A stretch of 64,000 bases of DNA, taken from Cerrena zonata (Eukaryota; Basidiomycota; Agaricomycetes; Polyporales; Cerrenaceae). Within the stretch, counting starts at the first letter, position 1. Each line of letters opens with the position of its first letter. Where the stretch lies: assembly GCA_038087015.1 (NCBI GenBank), contig JASBNA010000028.1, positions 1 through 64,000 on the forward strand, read 5' to 3'. Under the pieces are notes generated by a model, which made no database searches, was not told where the DNA came from, and saw only the letters and a list, made by a program, of their open reading frames with translations. A program made the translations under genes and the position numbers. Positions 42,149 to 54,467 of this stretch are shown here, one piece after another.

Positions 42149-43172
42149 ATGTCAGAAAGGAAAAGCATAAACAAATACTATCCGCCAGACTATGATCCTT
42201 CCAAAGTGCCTAAGAAGGCCAAGGCACTCAAGCCCAAGGTGGAGAAAGTTCGATTAATGGCGCCCTATTCTATGCGATGCTTAAAATGTAACGAATACAT
42301 TGCTCATCGAAGAAAGTTCAATGCAAGAAAAGAAGATACCGGAGAGAAATATATGAATTTTAAGATCTTGAGGTTCCATATAGCATGTCCTCGGTGTAAT
42401 AATAACATTTCTTTCAAAACCAACTATAGATCGGCGGGATTTATCCCGGATCAAGGTGCAGTTAGAAACTATGAATCAACTACCAAAGACCCAAGTGGAA
42501 AAAGAAGTCAAGGAAGTGGAATCCGAAACCCAAATATTGGAGCGCTTGGAAAAGGAAGAACAGGAAAATAAACTATTCCAATTGGAAAAGGAAAAACGTA
42601 ATAAGAATCCTTTTTGGAAACTGAATTCAAAAGATTCTTCCAAAGATGTCATGGAAAACTTACAGGATAAATTGCTAGGCCAAATACAGCAACAGGAGAT
42701 CAATGAACATCTCGAAGCATTACAACGAAGAAATAGAGAAATCGCCCAACTGGGCGGTTCAGATAAACTAACCGCTGATATACAACAGAAAATAACTAGT
42801 CTTCAATCCTTACAAGAGAAACTCAATGAAGATGAAGACGAAGAACTTGCGAAAAGGGCCTTCAAGAAATTGAAGAAAAACCCTTCGGATGAACCGGACA
42901 CTCCATCTGATACTCCATCTGATACTCCAAATACGACCCCTGACGAACAGCCAAAGCACCTACCATGTCCCAAACCAACCGTGTCCTCCACCTATCCTCA
43001 TCAAAAAGAAGCCCACAGTCATCAGCTCCTCAAATACTCAACAAATACTTCACATAAGTCTACTTCAGCTTCGAATAACTCTATGTCTTCAGCCAAAGCT
43101 CCAAATAATACCACCGCCTCTGGGAACGCGGGTATCCTTGACGGTTACGGCTCTTCCTCTGAAGAAGACTGA
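42149..43172 (+). CDS. YJU2: Splicing factor Yju2 (CWC16 family), one frame break
   Basis: Yju2 joins the spliceosome with the NineTeen complex and promotes the first catalytic step. The N-terminus (MSERKSINKYYPPDYDPSKV) and zinc-binding MRCLKCNEYIAHRRKFNARKE with FHIACPRCNNNISFKTN (two CxxC pairs) are diagnostic. The frame should shift +1 near 42476, from ...GAVRNYE into QLPKTQVEKEVKEVES, then a helical, Lys/Glu-rich tail and a Pro/Ser/Thr-rich end with a DTPS repeat. About 340 residues, longer than S. cerevisiae Yju2 (278). Confidence 0.92.
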
Positions 43173-43779
43173 GTTTTTAAGGGTTTGCTCCTGCAATGCT
43201 CCGGACCCAAAGACATCTTCCTTGGTGTCTGCAAATGGCAGTCTAAGTTGATGCGTTAGCGTCGCTAACAAAACAAAAAAAAAAAACCCATCAAAACAAT
43301 AAAAATCCGCGTCTTTGCAAACAGCCGAACTAAACAAACGACCAAAACACCGTTTTACAAAGCAATTGGTGCGTGTTTTGAACAAAGAAGGTGAATTTTA
43401 CTCAACCAGACCCAAACAACAGAAGAGTATCGGAAGAGGGAAACTGAAGGTTATCTTGAACGATCGTATTCCTATTTTTAAAAGAACTACTTAGGCTAAC
43501 TATTTATTTTATTATTGTTTTTCTTGTTTATTTTTCACAGTATCATCGACCCTGGAAGTTGAATTGTCGATATAGATTTTGGCTAATTTGTCTTTCCGTA
43601 CAACTGTTTTGTGTTGGGTAGAATTACTTCATACCCATCATCCATTTCTCCTTATTTACTGAGATATTTATACTTTAAGAATCCAAATCATTATCAAGTT
43701 TATTCGAAAAAAAAAAAAATTTAAAGTCAAAGACCACACACACTTCTCTATCCTAAATCCCATCCTGGAAGATTGAATC
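43173..43779 (+). promoter_or_regulatory. Upstream region of tubby-like gene
   Basis: About 600 bases with A-rich tracts (43272-43286, 43707-43719) and a TATTTATACTTTAA element (43666-43679) about 100 bases before the ATG. No gene or clear specific site is seen. Confidence 0.35.
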
Positions 43780-44948
43780 ATGATAAGTATTATCACGATC
43801 GGAGTGGTTTCAGTTTGGAGTGTGACATCTGTGACTGGGAGTGTGACGTATTTTTGTGCCTCCCGAAGAAGAATAGAACAGGCCCGTTCAAGGAGACAAA
43901 ATAGCCTGAAAGATAAGTCTAATAAGTTATATCAAAGACATGAGAGATGGTCGTCTATAGATTCCTCATCCCTCAAGGCCCGACCTCAATCGAGTCCAAA
44001 TCTAACTCCTGCTAAACTGAGATCCCTGTCTGTGATACGGCATCCTCAACTGACTCCTAATGAGATTCAAAATCATCCTGTGGATGATGAGGTACATGAT
44101 GATGATGAAGAACACAATGATGATAAAGAACAACTCATTTTGTATAAATTGCAGCCAGATAATACTAAGCCAGCTAAAGTCATTAACGTACTGGATACTG
44201 AATCAAATACGATAAAATTTAGATTTGTCAAACCTAGTGTCAGATTACATTCCGATAATTTATTCTGGATTCATGACTACTATTTTGAAAACTTAAACCA
44301 CCCTTCAAATAATAGAGTGGCATCGGTTTACAATGCTAACGTGGGAAACGGTGGTTATGTTGAAATTCTTACCAATAATCCGAGTGAGGATCAAAATGAT
44401 CAGTTTCTAAGACTGATTTCTCAAATGTCACTGGTCTGACTTTTGATACTAGTGACAGGGGCACTTTGAATCATAAAGATTCTCAAAAATCTCTATATCA
44501 ATCCATTCTCATTAAATTCAATTTATCTGAGTTTGAAAATTCAAATATAATTGAGGGTGATGATATAAGTCAAAGTTTACCTACAAGAGCACGGAAGATT
44601 TCTTCTGCTTATGAAAGAAGACTTTCTGATATTTCAGGTCTTAGTGATACTAAAACTTTAGATTTTAATGATCACACTTTGAAGACAGGTGAAAAAGTTC
44701 ACGTCTCTTCAAAACTCACTAAAAATTTCTTTGAATTCAAACTTCAACACGATAAAAATTATAACTCTTATAGGTGGAATCCTTCATCTGGTCACTTGAA
44801 AAGAGTGGATCGAAAGGGTAACATGAAAGATGTCGCTAATATAATTAGAGGTGATCGTCCTCATGAATATTTAATCGAAATTGATCAGGCTAAAATTGAT
44901 CCTACAGTGGCTCTTTGTACCTCTTTGATTATAATGAATAAAATTTAG
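43780..44948 (+). CDS. Membrane-anchored protein with tubby-C-like (LURP/DUF567-type) domain, one frame break
   Basis: I do not recognise an orthologue. The first ~28 residues form one hydrophobic segment followed by a basic stretch (CASRRRIEQARSRRQ), suggesting a membrane anchor or signal. The rest has alternating strands: VKPSVRLHSDNLFWIHDYYFEN, FFEFKLQHDKNYNSYRWNPS, LKRVDRKG and an end helix DPTVALCTSLIIMNKI. The order 'F-x-W-x-R ... L-x-x-V ... DP-ALxxLIIM' resembles tubby C-terminal-like domains (LURP-one/DUF567/DUF6593). The frame ends at 44439 and continues one base back as GLTFDTSDRGTLNHKD, a -1 break at about 44431-44436. About 389 residues in all. Confidence 0.5.
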
Positions 44949-45112
44949 AATCTTTACATAAACCGGCTTTATGTTTGAGAGCTTTGCTTAAAACCTTGTT
45001 AATAGTTTTAACTCATTACTATATTCAGTTCTTTTCCTCTACATAACTTTTTTATAAAAAAATTCGTTTATTCTAATCATTCACAAACTATTTCTTCTAA
45101 TTGTAGAAAAAA

Positions 45113-47627
45113 TTATTTAAAGTACTTATTGGCATAGCAGGGAGGCTCGACATTTGCATGATATTCTTTTTGACGTTCACTTAAATGGGAAACAATCATA
45201 TTAACTTGTTTGTTATCCATATCCTTACGACATAATAAAATACCCTTAACGTAATCTGTGGTACAGTAGTAAAAATTTTCCAAGATTTCATGCTCCCAGA
45301 TCTCCGGTGCAATTTCAGCTGGATCATCACAAGTTGCAAACTCACCAAGAAGTTCAATTGCTCTTAAACTAGGTCACCAAATAGTAACCATCCTTTCTAG
45401 TAACCAATGGTTCTAAAGCAGTATAAAATTTGGCAATGTCTCTTTCAATTCCATCTCTAAATGATTTGTATTTTTTCACAGCTTTTGGATCAATCTTTTT
45501 ACCACTTCCGTGCAATATATTCTCAAATCCCATTCTAATATAGGTGGAAACAACTGCGTCCATCAATATATTAAAGGTGACTGAATATAATTCATAAGTT
45601 GCATAACTTCTCATTTCTGCCATATAGTCACATATTGTTTCTACAATTTGATCTGCCATATCTGGTTCATCCATGTTTTTGGCTTTATCATCATCATACC
45701 AGGATTTGGTGAAGACATTTGACAAGGCTGGGTATAAATCATTAACGATAATATCAACAAGCATACGAATAACTTGAGCATTTAATTCAGTACTTGGGGT
45801 TAAGGTATCTTCAAAAGCTTGTTCAATTCTGCCTTGATAACTAGAGTGAACTTTTCCTTTGTAAGTTGGTAAAAACTTATCTTGCAATCTATCAGTATTG
45901 ATTTCGTACGTGTTACCTAATGCAACCAAGTATTCGAGAAGACATGGTTTAGATATTTGGGCTAATTCCTCTTCAGTCATGTTTTCAATATCTTCATATG
46001 CTGGACGGGGAGCTGAAGGACGTCTGAATAAATTTTTGGTTTTGCTTTCTTTGATGAGAAATCTCTCATTGTTGTAAACTGACATGTACTTATCAAATTC
46101 TTCTTCGATCATTGTTTGATAGTTTACAGCTCTTTTTATATAACATTGCGACCAATTTTCAATAACACCAACAAGAATCTTACCATAACCCGAATCAGCG
46201 GCAACATCTGCTTGCTCTTTTAACATACTTAAAGGAGTCTTGAAGTCGGGTAGCACAAAAACTTCTGTATTAATTTCAATTAAGATCATTTCCTCTTGAG
46301 CGTCTTGATCTTCAATGACTTGATGGTAATTATAAAGATCTGGAGGATCATCTCTAGAGGAAAAGGTTTCTGTTTCTTGTTTCATCAAATTGTCATTCCA
46401 CTCATCCATTTTACCACAAAAGACTTTCAAATAATCCTCCAACACAACATTCTTCAATTCATCACCAATAATGGATTTTTGTTCTTTTTTGATTATAGAC
46501 TTTCTATTAGAGCCACCTTCTTCTTCTGGCGAGGTATGTAATGCTGTGATGAAATTACTGTAATGAGAATCATAAGATAAGATTTTCATTAAATCTTCAG
46601 CTGGCGGATCAGAATTTATAACTTCCATTGTAAATTTATGTAGCTTATTGTAATAAACGTTTTGGATGAAATTACTTATTTGCCATCTAATAGGAAAAAT
46701 TGGAGCTAAACGGTCAACAACAAATACAAGTTCATCTTCAAGCCAATTCAAGTTATCATAAACTTGCATTTTGTCATCCTGGAAATGCTCAACACATTTA
46801 TTAAAAGTATCGGCAAGACTTTCTTCCAACTTATCAAAGAAAAATTTCTTGTAATGTCTTCTTGAACCTCTGTATGTAGAGTAATTTATACTATTGATAT
46901 CTTTTGATTTGTTCAAATCTAAGTTCTCCATTAATTGAAACTTCAAATCCTCATTTGCTTCGAATTCAATAACCTTGATTAATTTAAAAACTAACTCTGA
47001 ATTTCCATCTTTTAGTGACTCAGTCATACTTATAATAACCTCTCGTAACAATTCGTCAAATTTTCTTACGGTTGCCTTCATTGGAGCAACAATTTTCTGT
47101 ACAATAGACTTGAGATCATCCGATAAGTTAGTGGACTCCTTTTCAAGGTAGTCTTGAAGATTTCTTGCTTGGGTTAAATTGAAATGAATCTTGAGGAGAT
47201 TCTCCATCGGATAAGCAATATCCTCACTAATTATTTCGAACTCTTCTTGGATTAATTGATTGATATACGCTATGTACTGCTTGAATTTTGAAACATCACG
47301 AGACAAGTTTTCAACTTGAAGTAAGAATTGGTTCACAGCTGTCATCTTTTTAATAGTATCATAGTCTTTGATATCAGTAATAGAAGCATCATATATTTCG
47401 TTGATCTTACCCAAATTCGATTTGATCAAACCGAGCTTATCCGCTGAAGTTTTCAATTTATTCATATTCATAAACACTGAATCTGTTTGGGTCTTCATGG
47501 TACTAGTTAACTTGGTGTCAATGGTGCTTTTCTCTTTCAAAAATTGCTGCTTCAATTCCAGTATTTTCTCTAAATCATCCTCAACCTTTATAAAGTTGGA
47601 CACCCGGAGTAAAGCACCCTCACTCAT
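45113..47627 (-). CDS. SEC6: Exocyst subunit Sec6, one frame break near the C-terminus
   Basis: Sec6 is a core exocyst tether for secretory vesicles at the bud plasma membrane. The 752 codons from ATG 47627 are helical throughout, with an N-terminal coiled coil and the SEC6 family blocks RRYKKFFFDKLEES-like, NLNWLEDELVFVVDRLAPIFP and AELNAQVIRMLVDIIVNDLYP-like. The frame stops at 45369 (...GYYLVT), but in the +1 frame 85 further family-like residues follow (SLRAIELLGEFATCDDPAEI, ENFYYCTTDYVKGILLCRKD, ending CYANKYFK) to a TAA at 45113-45115. The break is around 45368-45376. Confidence 0.9.
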
Positions 47628-48364
47628 CTTTATTGAATCTTGATAGTTGGCTGAATATGGATAACTCTAGTGGATCTCTACTTGAAACTATCAACAAATC
47701 GAAATATTGGTTCTCATATTGAGCAAAAAAAAAGTACTGCATATACTTTTTTTTGACCTTTTACTTCTAATTGAAAGAGTGTCAAGGCACTGATTCTAGT
47801 TTGCTTTAGATAAAGTCAAGAATGTTAATATAGTGATACTAGGGAATTATCAAAACAGATCTGTAGGAGTTTTATTGTTTTCTCTGTTTCTCGGAAATAA
47901 TTTTGACCAAATTTTGACAAAAATGACAAAAGAATAGGCCGCAAAATACTGCTAAACTACAACATCTACAATAGTATTTTATAGAAAGTATATGTTAAAA
48001 TAGCTACATGTCAATAAAACTAGACGAAATGAGAATGTGATAATGCTAACCAAATCTTGCCAAAAAAAAAAACAAAAAAAACAAGTCTCTATATTATGAA
48101 CCAAAGGACGATGAGGTTAATAAAACTAGATATTCATGACAAGCGTCTTTAGTCAAGCCGATAAATCAAGGTCAAACTGTACGCATCAGAATCTGAACAT
48201 CACTACCATCTTAAATGAACCTCAAACCGGTCTGTTTTATGACCTTTGCTATTTGTTATTTTATTTACCTTTAATTTTTAATTTTTGTTTATTTCTAAAG
48301 TTTTATTCCTTTTGATCTTATGATACATGATTTATTCTTATTTTTATAACTAAGAAAAGCAAAA
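47628..48364 (-). promoter_or_regulatory. SEC6 upstream region and PBP1 3' region
   Basis: About 740 AT-rich bases. A-rich/T-rich tracts (47739-47755, 48061-48082) are the only notable feature. I looked for tRNA arms and C/D boxes around 48090-48210 and found nothing convincing. Confidence 0.3.
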
Positions 48365-51011
48365 TCAGTTATTGCTACCCCTTTTGCCTCCGTGGTTATT
48401 GAATCTTCTATTACCTCCATTCCCATGATTATGATTTCCATAATTATGTGAAGGCATGTCACCGTACGGGGCAGGACTATTTCCACCTGCACCACCAAAC
48501 ATCATAGCATTAACATTAACTGGACTTCCACCACCAACATAGGCACCACCAGGAGGCATCATAAAGCCACCAGGAGGGATGAACGGAGAAGCTTCAGCAC
48601 CTGGCATATACATTGGCACCGGAGGCTGGCCTGGGGGGATTCCACCTTGGAATTGTTGTTGTTGGTAGAGCATTGCTGCATGAAATTGTTGTTGTTGGAA
48701 ATGTGCCATAGCAGCAGCTTGCTGTTGTTGTTGCTGTTGCTGTTGCGGCGAGAGCGGGAACTTAGAACCATTTGGAGCAGTTGGATAACCAGGTCCTGGT
48801 AAGCCATGATTTGCAGCACCTGGATGATTTGGATTCATCATTACATTTGGAACAAATGGTAATGAAGGAGTAGCTGGGAGCATCATATTACCCATTGGTT
48901 TAGCAGCGACAGAAGGTGAAGGAAATAAAGTTTCATAACCACCATCGATGGTTGAAGTCCAAGTTGGAGGAGTTTGGAAAGACTTTTCGAGGAATAAAGG
49001 AGATGATTTATCCTCATGTTTAACTTGGGCAGTGACAAAAATGTTGAATGAAGATTTGAATTTCTTTATTTTTTCTTCCTGACCTTCTTTGTTGGAATTT
49101 TATCTGCACCACCAAAGAAGTCAACTGGATTAATTTGATAGTGTCTTTTGGATGAGCCCGATGTTGATGAATTCGAAACACTACCGCTACTATATGGTCT
49201 TTGATTATTCATACGTGGAGACGGATTGATTGGGGACCTTTGATATTGAGCTTTTGGAGGGTTTGGTGATAATTGATTATGTTTTTGAGATGGGGTAAAG
49301 ACGGCAGCTTTAGGATTAAGTTTGAAAGCTGGCTTTGTAGGGTCCATTTTTTTCTTTTGAGCTTGAGGGGTTGGTTGTTGAGTAGCAGGTTGAGAAGAAT
49401 GTTGTTTTGGACTTGGAGATGTATGTTGACTTTTCTGTGATTGGGGCTTGATTTGGAGGAATTGAAGGATTGATGATTGACTTTTTTGTTTTAAATCTTT
49501 AGCCTCTTCCTGTTTTTGTTTTTCTTGAGCCAAAAGTTCTTTTCTTCTTTGAGTTTCTTGTTGCTTTTTCAAAATCTCATCTTGTTTTAATTTGTCTTTG
49601 GCTAATATAGGTAATAAGTCAGTTGGCATTTTATGGGGAATCTTAAAATTAGCGCTAAACTCTCTCAATGAATTAATTTCACTTTGTGCATTCAATCTAA
49701 AAGATTCGTTATGTTGGTTAGCAACGGGAGGTTTTGGAGGGATTGAGTTTGGCTTAGTAGGAACAGCAGAGCACGACTTGAAGTAGAATCAGGTTTGGTA
49801 GGAACTTTTGATTGTTGATTATCAGATTGTTGTTGAGCAGAAGCAGCTTCTGCTTGTCTTTTAGTAGCAGAACTAGAAACAATTGCAGGATCATTATGAT
49901 ATTGAGCAGCTCTATGTTTAGGAGGAACATACTTACCAGGGGCGAAATTTTTGGAGCTGGAATCATTTGAGATACTAGCATTTCTTAAAGCTGCCATTAA
50001 TTCATCACCTCTTCTATCAACACCTGAATATTTATCTTCTTCATCTTCATCACCGTAATCGACTTCCAAACCTCTTTCTTCTAAAATATGACGATCAGTA
50101 GTTGATTGACTTTCAATTTCTCTTGCCAAACGTTCAGCTCTTTCAACACGTTCTTTAAAATCAGGAGCTGAAGTATTGATACGAGTAGTATATAAATGCT
50201 CATCATAAGTAGATTCGACCCCAAATTTTTCTTCGTTAACTTTGAATTGATCCCAAGCCCCAGAACCGGAGGAGCTCCCAAGATCACCAAACGTTTCATC
50301 ATCCAACCCGGTTTGCGAGCCATCATCATCGGGAACCCATCTTTGTAATTCACGTTCTCTGAATTGAAATTGCGATGAGATATCAGAATCAGTTTTGAAT
50401 TTATTTTCGGATTTATTGGAGGTCGTAGATTTATTTTGTGCACGATGTGATTGAGGTTGTGGGGCTGGTTGAGGTGGTGGAGCAGCAGCAGCAGCGGCAG
50501 CAGCATAACTTGGAGATTTCAGTTGACTTTTCTGTTGTTGAGGTTGAGGTTGAGAGACTGGTTTATTCTGTTGAGACAGTTGATCCTTACCAATATTAAT
50601 TCCGGCTACTTCTAAATCAATAAGGTCTTCAGCATCTATAACCATTTTTTCGGGAAGGTCATTAAAATCAGCCTTAGTTTTTTCATCAGTTTTCGATTTA
50701 GATACAATGGCAGGTTTGGCTAAAATGACTGATAAAGGAGCCGAGCCCAGAGCAGATATATCACTACTTAACAAGGTTCCTTGATAGCGAGCACCAGAAG
50801 TGAGGGTAGCCACTGCGGTTTGGCCAATTGATTTTGAAATCAAAAATAGCAAACGTTCATTATTCAAGTTTGATTCTGAAGAAGTAGACGAAGGCTGAGA
50901 ATTCCCATTGAAACGGGAATTAGAACGACGATGTCCGTTATTACTATTATTGCTTCCATTGCCGGACTTCTGGTTATTCCGGTTATTACTATTATTATTA
51001 TTACCCTTCAT
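48365..51011 (-). CDS. PBP1: Pab1-binding protein Pbp1 (ataxin-2 homologue), two frame breaks
   Basis: Stress-granule and mRNA-regulating protein. From ATG 51011: Asn/Ser-rich start, an Lsm domain (RLLFLISKSIGQTAVATLTS, residues ~53-72), an LsmAD domain (FGVESTYDEHLYTTRIN then FKERVERAERLAREIE), a PAM2-like motif (LNPKAAVFTPS) in the second part and a Gln/Pro/Gly/Met-rich C-terminus with a Q run (about 48720-48750) and RGG/NN-like end. Breaks: -1 near 49768-49775 (...S / SAVPTKPNSIPPKPP) and -1 in an A run near 49065-49076 (...VRKK / IKKFKSSFNIFVTAQ). All joins keep domain order. About 880 residues. Confidence 0.9.
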
Positions 51012-51076
51012 CTTATAGCAAAACTAGTTTCCTTTCCCTCTTTTTGTTTAAAATATGTATATGTATATATAAGGAA

Positions 51077-51109
<33 letters not shown>

Positions 51110-51932
51110 CTTTTTTCGGTTTCGGTTCTATAGTATGATCAATTATTTGCTGTTATACTATTGAAAATGATCACCACGATACTTTGATGCTATTTAAGTG
51201 CAAACGTATGGAGGGAAAACAAGAACCTGACCTTTGTCTCCAAGCATAAACGTCCTAAGACTCTCAATTGGATCAGAAATCGACTGTAAATCTAGCTAAC
51301 CCCTTTTGAGGCGTTGTTCGAAATGATTGAAAAATTAGTTTTATTTAAAACCAATTGCAATATTCCAAATACTAAAGGAATAAAACCCAGTAACCAAAAA
51401 CTTAGCTTGATGGAATGGAATAAAATGAACACCGGCCCAATTATTAAGTCAATTCACCAATAACAAACTGAATAGCCGTATCACTCACCAGTGGGGGTTT
51501 TATTTTTCTTCTGTTCTATATCAATAGGCGGATGGACAACCAGTATATCACCGAGCAGGGCAGAATCAACAAATCCAATGGTGTCCAATGAATCAATACG
51601 ATTGATCTGGTATAGTTATCCGAGAAAGATGTGAAAAAGAGAGAGAGTTGAACAAATTTGAATCGTTTATCTATTCTTTATTTACTTTTTTTTTGTTCAA
51701 ATTGTAATTTTTGACTTTTGGTGCGGTTTCCACGAACTTTGTTCGGAATTTGATTAGGTGACCTCAGTGGAAATGGTTCCACAATGTTTTACGTTAACTG
51801 GTTGAGACCAGATAGTTGGTAGTGAAGAGAGTATCGGATTGTAAGTAGTGAGAGTATAAGTAGTGAGAGTATAAGTAGTGAGAGTATAAGTAGTGAGAGT
51901 ATAAGAATATATAATGTTATATAGTATATAGT
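51012..51932. promoter_or_regulatory. PBP1 upstream region
   Basis: About 920 bases upstream of PBP1 up to the 3' end of the DENN gene. A long uninterrupted T run (about 51079-51109) lies roughly 70-100 bases before the PBP1 ATG as an A tract on its strand. A 15-bp tandem array lies at the far end. No gene is supported. Confidence 0.4.
51842..51901. repeat. Perfect 15-bp tandem array, four copies
   Basis: TAAGTAGTGAGAGTA is repeated four times without mismatch, with a degenerate copy just upstream (about 51820). It ends about 30 bases from the stop codon of the DENN-domain gene, in its 3' region. The 15-bp period keeps any frame open, which produces a spurious minus-strand reading of repeated TLTTY. 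Confidence 0.85.
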
Positions 51933-53393
51933 TCAACAGCAGAAGCCATGGATTCCAATGCCGATATTGACATCATCGACTACGTGATTCCAATATTTTA
52001 AAACAAAGTTTGTAATGAAGTCTAAATCTTGAGCCGAATAAGGATCTAGTTCCAAGTCAATGATATCTTGATAAGTTAGATCCACCAGGATTTTATCATT
52101 GATTTTTTCCCAGATATTATTGGATGAATCGAGATTTGGATATAGTTCTAATAATTGATCTTCAATTATTTCATCAATGATTTGAAACCATTTTTTGGTT
52201 AGTTTATGGAAATACCCCACGATTCGAATCAATTGGGTTATGGATTCCTTCAGTAAATCATTTGTCTCATCTTCTGGATGATTCAAACAAGGTTCGATGT
52301 TACCAGCACTAGCAAACCAGCTGAAAGCCGACCAAATGTATTCACTCCAGGAAATTGGATTTGTAGCCTGGGTTAACCACCAGCTTGGTTCTTGTTCGTT
52401 CAACTTGAATTTGGAATTAAACGTGTTGATTGAAGAATCGTCATCATTTGATTCGAATTTATATAATTCTTTATAAATTATTTTGAAATAGAGGTATTCT
52501 TTCTTGGTTGATTTAATGGGATTGTTTTCATTGGTGATGGTCACCTTTTCATATTTTTCATTATCTTGATAATTTGATTCGATTTGTATTTGGTAATCGT
52601 ATATTTGTTTAATTGTTTTCATCATATCGTCATTAGTGGACCCAATGAACCCCCGTTCATTTCTTAAGAAAGCGTCATCGGGTAATCCTACTTGGTATAT
52701 TGGTTTAGTAGAAGTATTTGGGTTGGGGGTCATTTTCAAGTTAACATCTTTTGGTATTAAACTTAGCAATGATATTAGATAATTGAAACAATTATTATCG
52801 AAAAAATCAACCGAATCATGATCGTGATTGATGTTATTGAAAATCAATCCATTCTGCCCAATTAAGCATTTCTTTATAATGGGGAAGATCAACGGTCCGA
52901 AGATTAAGAAAAATTTTGGTAATTTTGTTAGTGGGTGATTGGTCAAATTAACTTGATTGAATTGATGGTTTGAACTGAAAAACTCTTCGAAAACCGTTTC
53001 ATTACCAGTATCATTATATTGGATCAATAATTCATCGAGTAGATCGATATATTCCCAGCCAAAATTAGAAAACTGATTGATTTTTTCATCATTTAGTGGG
53101 TTGGTTAATATCCCCAACGAGTACATTTTAATCTTGGACCTATCCATTTCTCCTTCATGATTAGCGTTGAATTGGCGAAACCGGGCCACTCCATAATACA
53201 ATTGTTTATCGAAATGGCTTAATACTATATTGGTGGAATCATAATTATGTATTCCTGATGGTAAACATTTATAATCCAACCCGTTCAAATTGATATCCAT
53301 TGACTTCTCCCAAACAATCTTATACCCTTGCGACATATCAAACTCCACCAAGAACAAGGCCACGATCCGGGCCGGCTTGAATCCTCTGTCCAT
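51933..53393 (-). CDS. DENN-domain protein of the LCHN/Anr2 type
   Basis: 486 residues, unbroken. The N-terminus (RIVALFLVEFDMSQGYKIVWEKS, then YDSTNIVLSHFDKQLYYGVARFR) is the longin/uDENN start of LCHN (DENND11)/Anr2-type proteins. A central LLDELLIQYN...LTKLPKFFLIFGPLIFPIIKKCL block and the C-terminal SFSWFASAGNIEPCLN-like and PNLDSSNNIWEKINDKIL region continue that family. DENN proteins usually act as Rab exchange factors; the target here is unknown. It is divergent, at 94 bp, from the LYR-motif gene. Confidence 0.7.
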   Translation of the reverse strand: MDRGFKPARIVALFLVEFDMSQGYKIVWEKSMDINLNGLDYKCLPSGIHNYDSTNIVLSHFDKQLYYGVARFRQFNANHEGEMDRSKIKMYSLGILTNPLNDEKINQFSNFGWEYIDLLDELLIQYNDTGNETVFEEFFSSNHQFNQVNLTNHPLTKLPKFFLIFGPLIFPIIKKCLIGQNGLIFNNINHDHDSVDFFDNNCFNYLISLLSLIPKDVNLKMTPNPNTSTKPIYQVGLPDDAFLRNERGFIGSTNDDMMKTIKQIYDYQIQIESNYQDNEKYEKVTITNENNPIKSTKKEYLYFKIIYKELYKFESNDDDSSINTFNSKFKLNEQEPSWWLTQATNPISWSEYIWSAFSWFASAGNIEPCLNHPEDETNDLLKESITQLIRIVGYFHKLTKKWFQIIDEIIEDQLLELYPNLDSSNNIWEKINDKILVDLTYQDIIDLELDPYSAQDLDFITNFVLKYWNHVVDDVNIGIGIHGFCC

Positions 53394-53487
53394 TATAAGT
53401 AGTGGTGTAACTATAATTGAGTAGTTATTTATTAGTTATTTAATAGATGAAGTGCACTTTTGAAAAAAATATCTACAACACTTCCTC

Positions 53488-53795
53488 ATGGATCCAAAGA
53501 TAAGACAATTGTTTAAAACCTTGGTTTACATGGGCAAAGACTACCCCGTTGACCTGGGAGGATACCCCAAGTTCATTGAAATGGCCAAACGGGGGTTTCG
53601 TAACACCAGGGTGGAAAATGACCACGATCTAACCCAAGCCTTAGCCAAAGGGAACTACATCATCAAAGGTATGTTTTAAACCAAAGGAAACCTTAAACCA
53701 CTCACTAACTCAATGCAGAATTGGAATCGCTATACTTCTTAAAGAAATACCGCTACTTGAAAAGAACCTACAAAGAATGAATAATCTTAAATAGT
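53488..53795 (+). CDS. LYR-motif mitochondrial protein (LYRM5/ETFRF1-like), two exons
   Basis: Exon 1 (53488-53668) encodes IRQLFKTLVYMGKDYP and KRGFRNTRVENDHDL; a 50-bp intron (53669-53718) is followed by exon 2 giving ELESLYFLKKYRYLKK. The LYR-like start, KRGFRN and the final E-L-E-x-LYFL-x-KYR are typical of LYRM5/ETFRF1, which in animals acts on electron transfer flavoprotein. As read, translation ends at 53793-53795 (QRMNNLK). If the A5 run at 53760-53764 had one A fewer, the end would be the more family-like KRTYKE. About 86 residues. Confidence 0.75.
53669..53718 (+). other. Intron of the LYR-motif gene
   Basis: 50 bases with GTATGT donor, CACTAAC branch site (53703-53709) and CAG acceptor. 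Removing it joins two family-matching blocks in frame, and without it the frame stops after two codons. Confidence 0.9.
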
Positions 53796-53830
53796 TTTTT
53801 ATAAAAATGCAAATGAAGAAATGAAAATTA

Positions 53831-54467
<637 letters not shown>

